NCBI GenBank assembly: GCA_018398765.1
Contig: JAHBMJ010004682.1
Location: forward strand, 2,501-43,899
Length of the DNA: 41,399 nucleotides
Source: Chromera velia
Lineage: Eukaryota > Sar > Chromeraceae
Direction of reading: 5' to 3'
Part shown: positions 30,694 to 41,399 of the stretch, one piece after another
Numbering within the stretch: position 1 is the first letter of the stretch
Layout of the letters: each line of letters begins with the position of its first letter
Translations under genes and position numbers: made by a program
Notes under the pieces: generated by a model
What the model was told of the DNA's origin: nothing
Databases searched by the model: none
The model's input: the letters and a program-made list of their open reading frames with translations, nothing else

Positions 30694-31245
30694 ATGTTGT
30701 CTGCTGTCTGGTCATTAGATGCCCACCGTTCAGGCACTTACCCGTTTTTCTCCCTTCTGTTACTCTCATAAGTGTCAGTTGTCTACACGGATGGCGCCAG
30801 CCGCTCTAATGGTACGCCTCACGCGAAGGCGGGTTATGAAACATATTGGGGTCCTGGACATCTATGTAACCTCAGCTGTAGACTCAGAGGTAAGCAGACA
30901 AACAATCGAGCCGAGCTGAGTGCGATCATAGCTACGCTTGAAACTGGAATTCTCTATAGTCCTCCTTGCACGCTGATAGTCAAATCTGATTCGTGGTATG
31001 TTTGCCGAGCTCTGGAGTCATGGGTTCCGCGATGGGAAAGAAATGGTTGGAGGAGACCTCATGGAAAGCCAATGTGCAATTAAGATTTGATTGGCAAGTT
31101 GGTTAGCCTTGTTAATGAATACGAATGGGTACTGGGGGGGCCTGTGTCCATCTAATGGGTGAAGGCGCACAATAAAGAGCCTGGTAACGAGGCAGCGGAT
31201 GCTCTCGCTGTCAAGGGTGCACATCTTCCCATCCTTTGTGCATAA
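30694..31245 (+). pseudogene. RNase H1-like ORF with three internal TAA codons
   Basis: From ATG 30694 the frame reads a short hydrophobic leader, a TAA (30769-30771), then a well-preserved RNase HI fold: VYTDGASRSNG (first catalytic Asp), QTNNRAELSAI (catalytic Glu), VKSDSWYVCRALESW (Asp), ERNGW, a TAA (31081-31083), DLIGKLV, a TAA (31153-31155), WVKAHN and GNEAADALA (the His loop and last catalytic Asp), ending at TAA 31243-31245 where the family usually ends. All four acidic active-site residues are present. The enzyme cuts RNA in RNA-DNA hybrids; the leader could suit mitochondrial or plastid import. Unlike the neighbouring genes it has no introns, so a retrocopy or retroelement-derived domain is possible. 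The internal TAA codons make it a pseudogene under the standard code. Confidence 0.75.
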
Positions 31246-32576
31246 TGTTCTTGTCTGTAAAGGAGTAGACGGTTAGGTGTGTTGGCCTGATACACTGGGC
31301 TGGAGTGAGAGAGCGTAACTTGAGGTGGAAAGAGAGATTTAGTTCTGGCCTTGGAAGTTGAAGACTGTTTGGCGCTGCATCCTCCTCTTAGAGCTAGAGG
31401 AGGTTGTGCTGACTGAGTTTATCCATTCTTCTTCTTGGTCGTTGATGCAGCATGCTTGGTAGGAGTTCTTCTCCTCTTAGTATGAGTCGGTTTTCTGCCT
31501 TGGCCTGTTTTTTCTCATTAACTGGTACTGTATGCCAGAGGCTTTTTGTCTAAGACCACTTTAGGGAGTGGGCCGATAGACCGTATGCATGACCAGACAC
31601 GTAGCGTGCGGCGGGTAATGCCGAGCAGTTACGTGATACATGTGTATGGGGTGGAGGTACTACCCGGACGGGTGGATGCTTCCATACCCCCCCTTAATAC
31701 CTAATACCTAATGCTAGGGCCTCTCGCTCAGCAGATCGAGCCCCCGCGATCGAGGCGACACGCGCGCTCCAAGGATCGACCGCTCCGCGCACCCTCCGCG
31801 GGGCCACAGAGCCGATCTGCATGGGAGGATCGAAATTCGATCAGATCGATCAGATCGCAAGTTCATGCAATTAATGCATGCGTGCGAGCGCGTCTCTGTA
31901 CGAGTTTCTGTTGCAGCGGGGAGTGAAGGAAGGAGTGAAATAAAGAAGGAGTAAGAAGGAAATAAAATGAAGTCATCAGGTGGGGAGAGGCCAGCGGTTG
32001 CAGAGAAAGAAAAGTTTAAAGAAAAGACAGATGAAAGTACGACAGTTGAGTCAGGCGTAGTCAAAGGTGGAGAAAAGTGGTGAAGCCATTGCGCTCGATG
32101 GCATAAATAGAAGAAATACTAGGCAAAGACGCGATAGCAAGGCAGGTCGTTGCAAAATCAACCCGACTGGATAGACTCTAGGCAAACAGGTCTAGGCACG
32201 ACTCCCAATGCCGAGCAGTCTACGGCCGGTATGCTGGGACGTGCTATGCATCCCCGAACCGTCAGAAGAAGTTTCTGTTGCTCATGCAGCATGACAATAT
32301 GCTTTTCCTAGCTTGCAAAACCCGATCGAGACTCACGTACGTGCGCAATTGATCAATCGATTCCTGTTCTTTGACGAGTCCGTGAGAAATTGACACTTCC
32401 GGAGCAGTTAATCACGGCCTGAAAGGCGAATCAAGTACATAGACAGCTTGTCGATCGTTCTTGTAGTCCTTAACGCAAGAAATAGATAGACCTCTCACTC
32501 AGAGACCTTTGACCAAAAGAGTTCTCTGTGCCTGTGACCGAACAGTCAGACCGCATCTTCAAAGAGGACGTACGTC
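31246..32576. other. Upstream region of the phosphatase gene; no gene seen
   Basis: Mixed DNA without a supported ORF. 31830-31860 has repeated GATCAGATC words and 31865-31890 is CATGCAATTAATGCATGC-like. 31920-32090 is AG-rich. The region presumably holds the phosphatase promoter, but I see no definable element. Confidence 0.4.
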
Positions 32577-35500
32577 ATGCTGCGCTTCTGCGAGGACGCA
32601 GATGCACTGCAAGAAGATGTGCAGAGAGCCTTGAACTCGAGAGCTCAGAGCGATGGTGCCAATCCGAATGATCCCAGTGTCAGCCTTACTCTCGCCCTCG
32701 CTCGAAAGCTCCAAATAAAGGGAGGCACGGGGGCAAGTCGTCCCCGCGCTCTCACCGCATCTGTCGTTGACACTTCCGTCGGGCTGCCGCTCGCTATTGC
32801 AAGTCAAGGAGGGGGGGGAACAAAGCCGGACACGTCCGGTTCCAGACTCATGAGACCAAGTCATAGTAGCAATGACATAAGAGGCCAGCTTGAGGGCTCA
32901 GGCAGCCCATCTGCAGAGGACATCTCCGATCGACTGCTGGAAAGGTGGCCAGCCGATGTCCTGAGGGCGCTGGTTCATCCAGCGCTTCTCGACAGATCGT
33001 CTTCTTCTTGCAATGCAGTAGGTTCAGGCTTTAGCAGAGAGGTTCAGAAAGAGGCAGCGGGAGATGAGGAAAGTGTAATCAAAAAGGACTCGGGGGCAGC
33101 CATTCGTGGCTCCCCGGCTTTCTATCACCGCATTTCTTCCACCGCCCTCCCGGGAGATGGTGAAGAAGAGGGTCCAGATCGACAGTCATCTCCCCCCGTG
33201 TCTTCAGTACATTCCTCTTCCTCTTCTGTGCCCCCAAAAGAAGAACGTGAGGGCCAAGAGGGAGCTCCTGCAAACACTGTATCCGCGTCGCCGCCTGCGG
33301 TGACGCCTGCACGTTCCCAATCTCCCGCCTGCCCAAACGAGAGACGGTCCCCAACACCCGCAGTTGCATGTCATTCGATATTCGGCACGGGACCCCACGC
33401 CCTCATCCGAGGTGAGCCAGCTGAGGCAGGCGTAGTGCCAAGCCCTGCAGGGAAGAGACGGGATGAGAGAGGTCAGTTGTACCTCTGGAGTGCGGCGTTC
33501 GGTGTTCCCCGTCCAGACAAGGACGCGTCGTCGGTGAGTGCGGATTGTTTTCTTTTGGGAGAACAGCTGGGCCGTATAGATCGGGAGGGAATTACTGTGG
33601 AGGATTGTAGAGATAGGGTAAAAGGTGGGGGGGATGAGCACGAGGCGGGAGCGTCTACGTCTGCTGCAGGTGGGGGGGCACGTGTAGTGCGTACGAGCGC
33701 AACGCTGCATCGTGCTGTCGATGAATGCACGGAGAGAGAACGAAAGGAAAGGGCGTGTTTTGATGTGATTGCTGTCGCAGACGGGGTAGGCGAATGGGAA
33801 GACTTGGGCCTGGATCCCTCCCGGTTTTCCACAGAGCTCTGCAGAAGTCTAGTGAAGACTTCCTGTATTTGCACACGCACACCGTCCAGCAGTAGTAGAA
33901 GCGGTAGCGCTGGTGCCGATTCGATTCCAAAGCCCTTTTCCCCATCGTCTTCTGACGGGCTCAGAGGGGCGGTTGTCGGCGCGGCCATAAGGACAGCCGA
34001 TCAGGTGCTCTCTGCTCTCGGGGGCAGAAGTAGATCGTCGTCAAAGAGTCAGCATGGGTTGGGGTGCCCAGGAGAGACGTCGGAATCTGCCGGGGTCTTA
34101 GCAAAGACCCTTGTGACGCACGCAGCCAGCAGTGTAACGAGTGGAAAGATATTTGGGTCGTCCACCCTTTGTCTTGCCGTGCTGAGAAATAAAGAGTCAA
34201 TGCCGGGGTCGGGATCGGCACGGGGGGGGGGAAGGAGGAGGCCTTTCCTTTGGAATAACCTCGGTGTTGCAAATCTGGGAGATTCGTCTGCATTCGTTCT
34301 CCGTCGCCAGCCTGTTACGGGTGGTTGCGGTGTTGCAGCAATGCGGAGATGTATGTCGGAGAAGGCTGCTTCATTTGTAGGGAAAGAGGGGAAGGATGAG
34401 AGGTGGAGAGAAGAGGGGGAAGCGGAAGACATCCGTTCGAGGAGTAAGAGCGAGAGCAAAGAAGATCTTTCGCCTGCTGCAACTGCAGGAGCAGGAGCTG
34501 CCTGTGGAGTCTTGAGAAGAATGTCCTCCCCTTCTGTTGCTGGAGAGGGAGAGAAGGAGAGGGAAAAGGATTGGTTTGGAGGAATTTTTGGGTCTGGGGG
34601 TTCGTCCACCTCTTGGGGGGGGGCGAAGAGAAGCTTTGTGCTTCGGACGCAGGAACAACAACACCGGTGAGAGAATGAGGATTATCTTTCTGTCCGATTG
34701 AATTCGTGTCCCTGCTTCATGCGCCCATTCACTCACTGACTCCCTTCTCATTCCATTCAACGGCCTTCCGACGGCCATTTCTTCTTCTTCTCCTCTCTCT
34801 CTCTCTCCCTCTCTGCCAAGCATGCCCACGGGAGATGCCATGACACCCAACATGAAATAATGAATTTTGACAGAATATTTTGGCTAGCAATGCCTTGGTG
34901 CCGTGATCTTAGGGAAGCTGCTCGTTGAGAGACAAAGTTGAGTGTTCACCTTACTGGTCGCCATGTTGCATGGGGGTGTTGTCCCCTGATACGTGCATGC
35001 AGTTAAAGCTTTCATTTTTCACCGTGTCTTTTTGTCTGTATGTGCACGTGCGCGTACATGTTTCAGTCTGCATGTTCTTCTGCCGATATTCTTTTGATGC
35101 CTGATTCTAGCTGTTCTGATGCGCCACTGATTCCCATGGCATGAATGAGTGCATTCAGGTGGAACTGCCCTTTTCAGTTTGCAAACATCCCGAAGCCCAA
35201 GCACTGGCCGGAGCTCCTGAGCTGGGGCAAGGACCGTCTGGTGAGGATGTTGCGTCAGTCGTTGATGCAGCAGCGACAGCGGGAGCAGAAGGAAGCGGCA
35301 GCCAAGAGACGAGGGATTCTGGCGAGCGCTGGCGTTGCTGGCGGCTCTTCGTCTAGTTCTGGCATGGAGGGAGACAGGTGAGTGGGTCAGTCAATTCCGT
35401 GCATGGGCGACAGAAAAGCTTTTCTTATTCGAACAAAAGGCAGAGGTCAAGAGCGCCGCAACTGGGTTGCTATGTACATGCTACTGATGTTCGCTGGGTT

Positions 35501-37359
35501 CGAAGGACCGGCTGCAAGAAGGAAGAAATTGAAGGCTTCGGTTATCTATCAGACAATCCGTTTATATTGGGTAGCAGTATGAGAGAGGAAATGAGTATCA
35601 TTGTGTTTGAAAAGCCAGTCATCTTGAGTGAAGACGGTTGCTTTTCATTTGTCTTCCCTTCTCCCATGCAGACCCGAAAGATGTCAAACTTACGAGACCC
35701 GCGTGGACGAAGGCGACCTGGTAGTGTTGTGTTCCGACGGTGTGACGGACAATTTGTGGGACTTCGAGATCGAGGCGCTCCTCTCTCTTGCCGTCTCCCC
35801 GAGAGAGGCTCTCGTCGCGTTCGGAGACGAATCGATGGCCACACCTCCCTCGGTCCGTCACCTTGCAACCACGCAAACCTTGCAAGAGAACCAGCCAGTC
35901 TGTCTCTCAGTATGTGTGTCACTTCATCAAGCGCCAAGTGCAACGGTATTTCCTTAGCCTCACCGTGTCAACACGGGGCGTCAGGTCTACCTCTGTCCTC
36001 CCGCTCCCCCTCTTCCCCTTATTGGTCTATCAGTCCGTCCGTCCGACTGTCTGTCTGTCTTCATGTTTTTTTGAGCCCCCTGCCGAGCTTGTCTGAGTGA
36101 CCGTGTCGTTCTTTTGTCTTGTATTCGTTCTTTCTTTCTGCAGCGAATGTGGAAGGAATCAAACAAGGAGAAAAAGAGTCTGCCTGTTAGTCTGTCTGTC
36201 TCTGAATGCGTCCCCCCACGTCCAGCTCCCCCTCTCAAGTCCAGACAAACAGTCCGGAAGAGGAATGAAATCCGGTCGTGCACTGTCGAAGAAGGGAAAG
36301 GAAGAAGTGGTTGTTTCTGTAACCTCTCTTCTTCAAACGAATCGTTCCCCTCTCCTTCCTTCCTTCATGCCTGCAGATGATCGCCAAAGCCCTGACCATT
36401 GCGGCCCTGCACAGATCTCTTGACCCTCGGGCCTGCACTCCTTTCTTGCACAGGTGGGCAGGCGATGCTTTCTTGTGCCTGTCTCGCAAAGCTTCAGTGA
36501 ATTCAGCTGTTCTCTCGCGCTTGCGTATGTGTCTTTTCGTCTGTGTGGTTCCGGTCAGCTTAAGGATCCATGGAGAAAGGAAACCGTAACTTCTCCCACG
36601 CAGAGCTGTTCTTATCCCTCCCACGGAACGTGTCGGCTTTGTGTGAACGTGTGTTTGCTACTCTTTCTTTCTCTCCATCCAGCACAGGTGATGCATGGAA
36701 TTCTTTTTTCTTCCCGTTTCTCTCCACACTGTGACTATGCCTTTTCTAAGACGGAGAAACGAAAAGAACTCCAATCCAGTCTACACCGCCAACAGAAAAG
36801 ATCAATGAGAGTGTGTGAGTGCTTCGGCAAGTGTGCGTACATTCTGGATGTATGTGCATGTATCGGTTCGCGCACGCCCGACCAAATACTGATGGATGTA
36901 TTCGTATTCATGCATGCAGAATGCCCGACGAGATCCGGCAGCAGTGCGGTTATGTGGTCAGACAGGATATCGTAGAGGGAGAAGAGACTGGAGGGGGGAA
37001 GCCTGATGACATCACGGTCAGTCAGCCAATCGGTGAATCAATCATGGGTGCGGATGGATTTTTGAGGACACATAAGAAACACAGGTGACCAGCTACAGAA
37101 AGTCAACACATGTCAAGAAGACAGACATACAGACAGGACATGCAAAAGAGAAAGAATGAGGGACAGATGGATGGATCAGAATGAGGATGTTTGGATGAAA
37201 GGACGGCAGCGTTGGCGCCCTGACTCACAAGCGAGCAATAGATGCCTTCATTCCCTCCCTCCCTTGGAGACAACCGTGAATGCAAAAATGTACGTGCATC
37301 AGAATGAAAGGATGGATGGATGCGTGCAGGTTGTCGCTGCGTGGGTACACGGAGGCTAA
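32577..37359 (+). CDS. PTC7-type PP2C protein phosphatase, seven exons
   Basis: This is a metal-dependent Ser/Thr phosphatase, assembled from exons 32577-34666, 35159-35377, 35672-35909, 36144-36185, 36377-36453, 36920-37016 and 37330-37359. All join in frame to 930 residues ending at TAA. Core motifs, in order, are ADCFLL, VADGVGEW (Asp402), GSSTLCLAVL, NLGDSS (Asp569), RTQEQQH/WNCPFQF across the first junction, GDLVVLCSDGVTDNLWDFEI (Asp792), AKALTIAALHRSL, TPFLH, and GGGKPDDIT/VVAAWV (Asp918-919). The EQQH-NCPFQ signature points to the PTC7/PPTC7 branch. Two features differ from the family: a low-complexity N-terminal extension of about 300 residues, and a Ser/Glu/Arg-rich insertion of about 100 residues between NLGDSS and EQQH. 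The 42-base fourth exon is the least certain. ATG 32577 is the first in its frame. No signal peptide is seen. Confidence 0.85.
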
Positions 37360-37480
37360 GGGAAACGCACGGGGGCGGGGGGGGAGGGGACAATCGACCG
37401 GAGAAGTATCGGGGTGTGCCCTGCTCTTCTTGCTGGCCATGGGCACTCCCTTTCTCTGCATCTTTCTGTCGCTCTCTCTT

Positions 37481-37500
37481 CCCCCCCCCCCCCCCCCCCC
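37481..37500. repeat. C20 homopolymer
   Basis: Twenty consecutive C follow CTCTCTCTT and precede TCTCTCTG. Length is likely variable and error-prone. Confidence 0.95.
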
Positions 37501-38518
37501 TCTCTCTGTTGTGCGTGGATGGATGCAGATGCAGATTCTCTTTCCTCCCCTTCACTGTTTTGTCTGTGCATGTGATCGAGGGTTTTTGGGTGGAGTGAGG
37601 GTGGGGATTCGTCAGTGCTTTTGGTTTTGAGCAACAGGAGATGAAGAGGGCATGCAAAGAGACCAGAACCAGAAGGGCGAGCAGTCTCTTTATCCTCTTC
37701 ATCAATTTTTCTTTCTCTCTTTTCTTCAGTTCCTTTTTCTCTGGTCTGCCTTGAAGCGCAGGCCGGCCTCTATGTTTCTCTTTTTATTCGATAATCCTTG
37801 TGTTCCCTTCCTTCTATCTGCTCACGTCTGTTTCTTGTCTTCCATTTTTCGTCCTGATTCGCTCCCTGTATCCAATATCTCTCCCTTTTCCCTTCACTTC
37901 TCGCCCTCTCAGGCAAACGATTCATCCATTTTTGTAGGCGGATTTACGGCTCTAATTTGACCTCTGATACCTAGCCGGCTCCCTCTAGCTTGCGCCCGCT
38001 TGCTCGACGGAAGTAGATTTTTCTCTTTCGCCTCTGACATGCTGAATGTCGGTCTTGTCTCCCTTGCAACCCTTCCTACCTCCTTTGCTCGCTCTCGCTT
38101 TAACTCTCTCCCTGTCTCTCTTTTTGCCGCGAATACATGTTGGGAGAGAGCGGGAAAGAAAATCTCACGGAGGGACTGCAAGCCTAAGACGGAGAGAGGA
38201 GGTCAGCGGTCTCTCCATCCTCTCTTTCAAGCTCCCTCCTTCCCTCGCGCAGACTGACGGACCCAAACAGACCAGACGAACGAAGGAAAGAAAGAAACAT
38301 GCAGACACCCCGGCAACTGAAGAGGGGGGGTGCGAGTGGTGATCCTCCAACAGTGGCTTGCCGACTTGCCAGCTTGCGCATGCCTGCGTGCGAAAGGGTC
38401 TTTTCGGGACCCGGCGAGAAAACAGGCGCGGTTGATGATCTTTCGGTCTCGTACCTCTTCTCTTTGATGGCCGTCGTTTATGACTCTTCTTTCTGTTGAA
38501 GGAGAAGGTGAACAGCAA

Positions 38519-38519
<1 letters not shown>

Positions 38520-38552
<33 letters not shown>
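38520..38552. repeat. (GT)16 microsatellite
   Basis: Uninterrupted GT dinucleotides lie here; the ORFs that cross it on either strand are translations of the repeat. Confidence 0.95.
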
Positions 38553-38556
<4 letters not shown>

Positions 38557-39411
38557 AACGCCGAAAAACAAAATGATCGGGACTTACGAACGTACACGCT
38601 TGCTTATTTTTCTGCCTCAGTCAATCGGTTTCCGAGCCGTTGTGCACGTTCCTGTTTGCGCATCTTTAACTGTGTGCGTTCTCTTCCTTGCGTCTGGCAT
38701 GAGGAGATGTTAGCTCTCTTCCGTCTGGCGTGAAAATGCAGAATTGGAGACTGCCAGTCAGATCTTCTCTCCTTTACACGTTGAGAAATGAAGAGGAAGT
38801 CCACATTTAAATGCAGCGAGAAGCCAGAATAGTTTTTGTTGAAATATTCGCGCAAAAAAAAGAAGACCAAGACAGCGACTGGTGAGTGCGGCATGTGGCC
38901 GCTTGGTGTTGCTTCTTTCCGTGCCTGGTGGACAGGCAACCAATGTAGAGACAGACAGAGGTCACACGACAAGAGAGGCAAAGGAGAAAGACAATATCTG
39001 CAGTCCTCCTTATGATCTGTTCTTATCTCCTCCCGGCGCCTTGCGTGTCATCCGCAGAATTCAGGGGTGACAGGCAAATGGAATGTTTATTTTCGAATGA
39101 TTATTTGAAATTCTGGCTCGTGCATTCACGCACATCCACACGCAAGCACACCGTTCAGAAGGTGTGCAGCAGGCTGCTTGCACGGCACTGGGGGGGGAAA
39201 GGAAGGCGGTCGGAGAAAGGAGGAAAGCGAGAATTGGGGATTCTTGCTGGTTGGTTTTGTGTACTAGGTGTCAAATAAGATATCTTCCCCCCCACCTGCT
39301 TGCACCGAGAAAGCCCGGGCTTGCTCCCCTCACATTTTTGTGTGACAAGGCCATACATGTTCAATTTTCGACCTGGCTAGACTCGTACTGTTGTGATTGT
39401 TTTTGAGTAGA

Positions 39412-39480
39412 GAAACAGACAGACAGATAGACAGACGGACAGACAGACAGATAGACAGACGGACAGACAGACGGACAGAG
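39412..39480. repeat. (CAGA)n tetranucleotide array
   Basis: About 68 bases of CAGA with regular variants TAGA and CGGA. It is complementary to the TCTG array 0.5 kb downstream. Confidence 0.9.
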
Positions 39481-39991
39481 GCTCGGAATTGAAACCAGGA
39501 TCGGAAGAGAGTCCATACATGAACTAGAAGAGAGAAGGGGGGAGGCTTTGCTGCTCGACTGAAGGAGACGTGCCTGGCTTTCCTCCTAGTTTCATCACTC
39601 GAGCACCGTCGCCTCTCTCTCCCTTCCTTTCCCTTCCATGTGACCGCATGCAATCAGACCCATTGGCAGCTTCGTGGGTGATTGACTGGTTGAGTGAGTT
39701 ACTGAGTGGAGCTGGAGAAAGAAAGAGGGAGACTCACAGAGGCATGCAGCCGGGGACTGTCTCCGAAGGGCGGCTTTGGAAGACAGACCAGACAAAAAGA
39801 AGGAATCACAGGATCTCTCCACAGCGTCTGTCCTCTCTGGTCTAGCTGCCTGTCGTTCCGACTGTTCCTCCGCACGAGAAATGGAAGCAAGAAAAGAAGG
39901 AACAAGAGATCGTCGCTGGCCAGTAGTTTGTATGTTTGTCTGCATATTGATGCGTGAGTCCGCCTTTGTCTCCATCTACCTACTTTTCTGT

Positions 39992-39992
39992 C

Positions 39993-40060
<68 letters not shown>

Positions 40061-40104
40061 GACTGACTGACTGTCTGTCTGTCTGTCTGTCCGTCTGTCT
40101 GTGT
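39992..40104. repeat. (TCTG)n tetranucleotide array
   Basis: About 110 bases of TCTG with a GACT-type interruption near 40060-40070. Together with 39412-39480 it forms an inverted pair able to fold around a ~510-base loop. Confidence 0.9.
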
Positions 40105-41399
40105 GTCGATTTGTTGGATTGAAGAAAAGCTCTGTAGACGACTGAGAAGTCACTCACAGGGGTTGTCTGTCTCACTTATTTACTCACTCACAGACGTGCA
40201 CGTGTTGTTTTCTTTTCCCGTTCTCGGCTTTCTTTCTTGGTGTCTTTCTTTCCTCTTGATGGTAAATGTGATGGCTTGGATTTTTCTTGGTTGGGTTTTC
40301 CCATTTATAGACAGATCGATTCACGGAGCTGCTTTCTCTCCCCTCTGCCTCCGCGTCTGTCCTTGCCCTCTCTGCTTCTCTCCTTTTCCACCTTCGTTCA
40401 GTCTTTGCTCCACCCCTGTCTTGTCTCCTTCTCTTTCCTTCTCTGTCGGGGGGTATCCCCTTCATGCGTGTATGTCATTCCGGACGAGATCAAAGAATCC
40501 AATCTCAATCCTCCTCTCTCTTCCTCTTTTTTCTAAAGGATCTATGCTGATTTTTCGTTCCTGCTTTCTCCCTCCTGCTTCTTGCAATGCACTCTTTCCG
40601 GTGCCCGTGCGTCTGCAGAGCTGTTGAAAGACAATTCAGGAAGACGAACAATCCCTGCGCCTATGTGCCTGCGTCATGTCTGCACGCATCAGGACTAAAA
40701 TTGAAGAACTGCCTGCCCCGCATTTTTGTGTTGTGGCTGCACTGCAAAGTGTTGCTATTTCTCACCCACTTCTCTCTCCTTCTGCAACCCTGCTTTCCTC
40801 CATGGCCATTTTCATGATACCCTATTCCTTCTTTCCCCCCCTCCTGTCGAGCATGAAGAGCTGTACGTAGAGAAAGAAAATAAAAAGACCGTCGAGGCAA
40901 AACGAAAGACCAAGTCAGGTGACTTCCGTGTACGCAGCAGCCGGCCTGGGGGTCTGTCTGGTGGACTGGTGCTGTGCAGTGTTATGCTGGAAGTCTGTAT
41001 AAGTAGGGGCGTTCGTCGGCTCGTTGAGGAGGGTCTGGAAGAGTATCTGTCTGACGCTCAGCCCAGCGAGTTGACATAAGTCGGTGTGGGTTTGTCGACA
41101 CCGGAAACTTTATCAGAAGGAAGGTCCGAAATGAAAAAGGGTGCACAGAAGTATAAGGCAGCTAAGCAGAGAGGGCGTATACTGTTTTGCAGTCGATGCG
41201 AGCCTCAGGGAGACAGCACATCAAGTTCAAGTGTCATCAACTTGCTGTGCCCTCCCCTAATGTCACCTAACATATGTCAGGGGTCTGCTTGACTCACTGG
41301 ACAGGCTGTACAGCTCCAAGAGACCGAGTGGGGCTCTCTTGGCTTCTAGCTTGGCTTGCAGGCATACATGGGTAACCTGTCTGCCCGCCTGCCTGATTC

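Larger units (their letters stand above)
37360..41399. other. Pyrimidine-rich and microsatellite DNA; no firmly supported gene
   Basis: CTCTTT-type tracts, homopolymers and simple repeats dominate. Possible exon pieces are 40676-40870 (ATG frame, MSARIRTKIEELPAPHFC) and the frame through 40855-41079 (LYVEKENKKTVEAKRKTKSG), both plus strand and in different frames; 40619 is a TGCAG acceptor-like site. Neither has a recognisable domain, and I could not join them. Confidence 0.4.

Noticed and set aside
33204-34609. Minus-strand ORFs up to 186 codons over phosphatase exon 1
   Set aside because: Antisense shadows of a GC-rich coding exon; the sense frame carries all PP2C motifs.
37357-37359. Reading the phosphatase TAA as sense, as a UAR code would require
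   Set aside because: The family normally ends just after this point, and the continued frame is low-complexity and crosses the C20 run; TAA is a real stop here.
1-41399. tRNA, rRNA or CRISPR-type features
   Set aside because: I looked for cloverleaf-like patterns, conserved rRNA words and regularly spaced identical repeats and found none; the tandem repeats are satellites without unique spacers.

Overview
The window is nuclear DNA of an intron-containing eukaryote. Seven separate loci show GT..AG introns whose acceptors are almost always TGCAG, gene density is low, and most of the sequence is repeats, homopolymers and microsatellites. The one gene whose family is certain, a PTC7-type PP2C phosphatase in at least seven exons, together with the R2-like and LINE retroelements and the sparse layout, would suit an alveolate or other algal protist such as a chromerid. 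That assignment is inference; nothing here proves the species.

Layout. 1-1.6 kb: the 3' part of a reverse transcriptase with an R2-like zinc knuckle and restriction-like endonuclease tail. 1.8-3.0 kb: a ~630-bp AT-rich palindrome, a 178-bp tandem pair and a flanking direct repeat. 3.0-3.5 and 6.9-7.8 kb: two copies of one dispersed repeat family. 7.9-8.5 kb: a second ~580-bp palindrome. 8.87 kb: an assembly gap. 9.07-9.8 kb: a minisatellite. 10.2 kb: a fold-back inverted repeat. 10.9-12.6 kb: a repeat split by a 1.2-kb terminal-inverted-repeat element; an uninterrupted copy lies at 15.6-16.1 kb.

18-31 kb is the gene-like core. On the minus strand lie a possible small multi-exon gene (about 18.4-18.0 kb), a four-exon gene with a Gln-rich tail (20.5-18.8 kb, called A), a decayed coiled-coil exon (21.2-20.9 kb), a LINE reverse transcriptase fragment (22.9-21.6 kb), and a four-exon gene with four 62-residue repeats (28.1-24.6 kb, called B). 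On the plus strand lie three short unknown genes (23.35-24.0, 28.5-29.1 and 29.6-30.0 kb; C, D and E) and an RNase H1-like ORF (30.7-31.2 kb).

The most unusual signal in this core is that the reading frames are interrupted again and again, almost only by TAG or TAA and not TGA. The interruptions fall at places where glutamine would fit, and most of the longer frames end at TGA. This may mean UAR is read as an amino acid in these genes, or that CAA/CAG codons have decayed to TAA/TAG in silenced copies. The phosphatase uses TAA as a normal stop and has no internal TAR codon, and some cores also carry homopolymer frameshifts, so decay remains a serious alternative.

32.6-37.4 kb: the phosphatase gene. 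37.4-41.4 kb: pyrimidine-rich and microsatellite DNA with no gene I can support firmly.
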